Notes under the pieces: generated by a model
Databases searched by the model: none
What the model was told of the DNA's origin: nothing
The model's input: the letters and a program-made list of their open reading frames with translations, nothing else
Made by a program: the position numbers and the translations under genes
Shown here: positions 63,955 through 64,000 of the stretch, in pieces
How the letters are laid out: the number at the start of each line of letters is the position of its first letter
How positions within the stretch are numbered: the stretch's first letter is position 1
Assembly: GCF_001625305.1 (NCBI RefSeq)
Contig: NW_017804431.1
Span: 601,415 to 665,414, forward strand
Reading direction: 5' to 3'
Length of the DNA: 64,000 nt
Source of the DNA: Branchiostoma belcheri
Lineage: Eukaryota > Chordata > Leptocardii > Amphioxiformes > Branchiostomatidae

Positions 63955-64000
63955 AGCTCGGTCATTACCTCATTATTGAAATGGCCAGAACGAGACGTTC

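Overview
The window looks like animal nuclear DNA, most likely from an invertebrate deuterostome; a lancelet (Branchiostoma) is my best guess. Reasons: intron-rich coding exons with GT..AG borders, one GPI-anchored ecto-5'-nucleotidase, several LINE families, tRNA-derived SINEs, and many short inverted-repeat DNA elements packed between satellite-like arrays. The species is an inference. Two assembly gaps (runs of N) lie at 31463-31721 and 42372-43171.

Region 1-4.1 kb holds the only host gene I can support: the last five exons (296 codons, phases consistent) of an NT5E/CD73-like ecto-5'-nucleotidase on the + strand. The 5' half lies left of the window. Its introns carry repeat pieces. About 4-13 kb is mostly AT-rich intergenic sequence with scattered repeat copies and two related, non-repeat-looking blocks at about 11.75 and 12.67 kb. 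About 13.4-17.1 kb is a series of tandem duplications with 319-366 bp periods. About 17.4-28.4 kb is a mosaic of foldback elements, Harbinger-like MITEs, a SINE, LINE 3' ends and hammerhead-like sequences. About 28.9-35.6 kb has a GT-rich minisatellite, two tandem arrays (about 350-380 bp and about 180 bp periods) and an inverted SINE. About 35.6-43.7 kb is mostly plain, with SINE, MITE and LINE pieces. 44.96-47.88 kb is the largest mobile element, a 5'-truncated, frameshifted LINE. 48-57.4 kb is a dense cluster of MITEs, tandem repeats and one orphan exon candidate. 57.7-64 kb holds two more LINE 3' fragments, a tandem array, two MITEs, a hammerhead/foldback copy and a last Harbinger-like element.

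Only NT5E has an evident host function (extracellular AMP to adenosine). Most of the rest records transposition: elements nested in elements, readable target-site duplications, and in one case an empty-site sequence still present in neighbouring tandem copies. The most interesting system is a short foldback element family whose centre carries a hammerhead-ribozyme-like core (CTGANGA, stem, GAAA..TC, with complementary flanks), seen intact, nested and decayed in this window.
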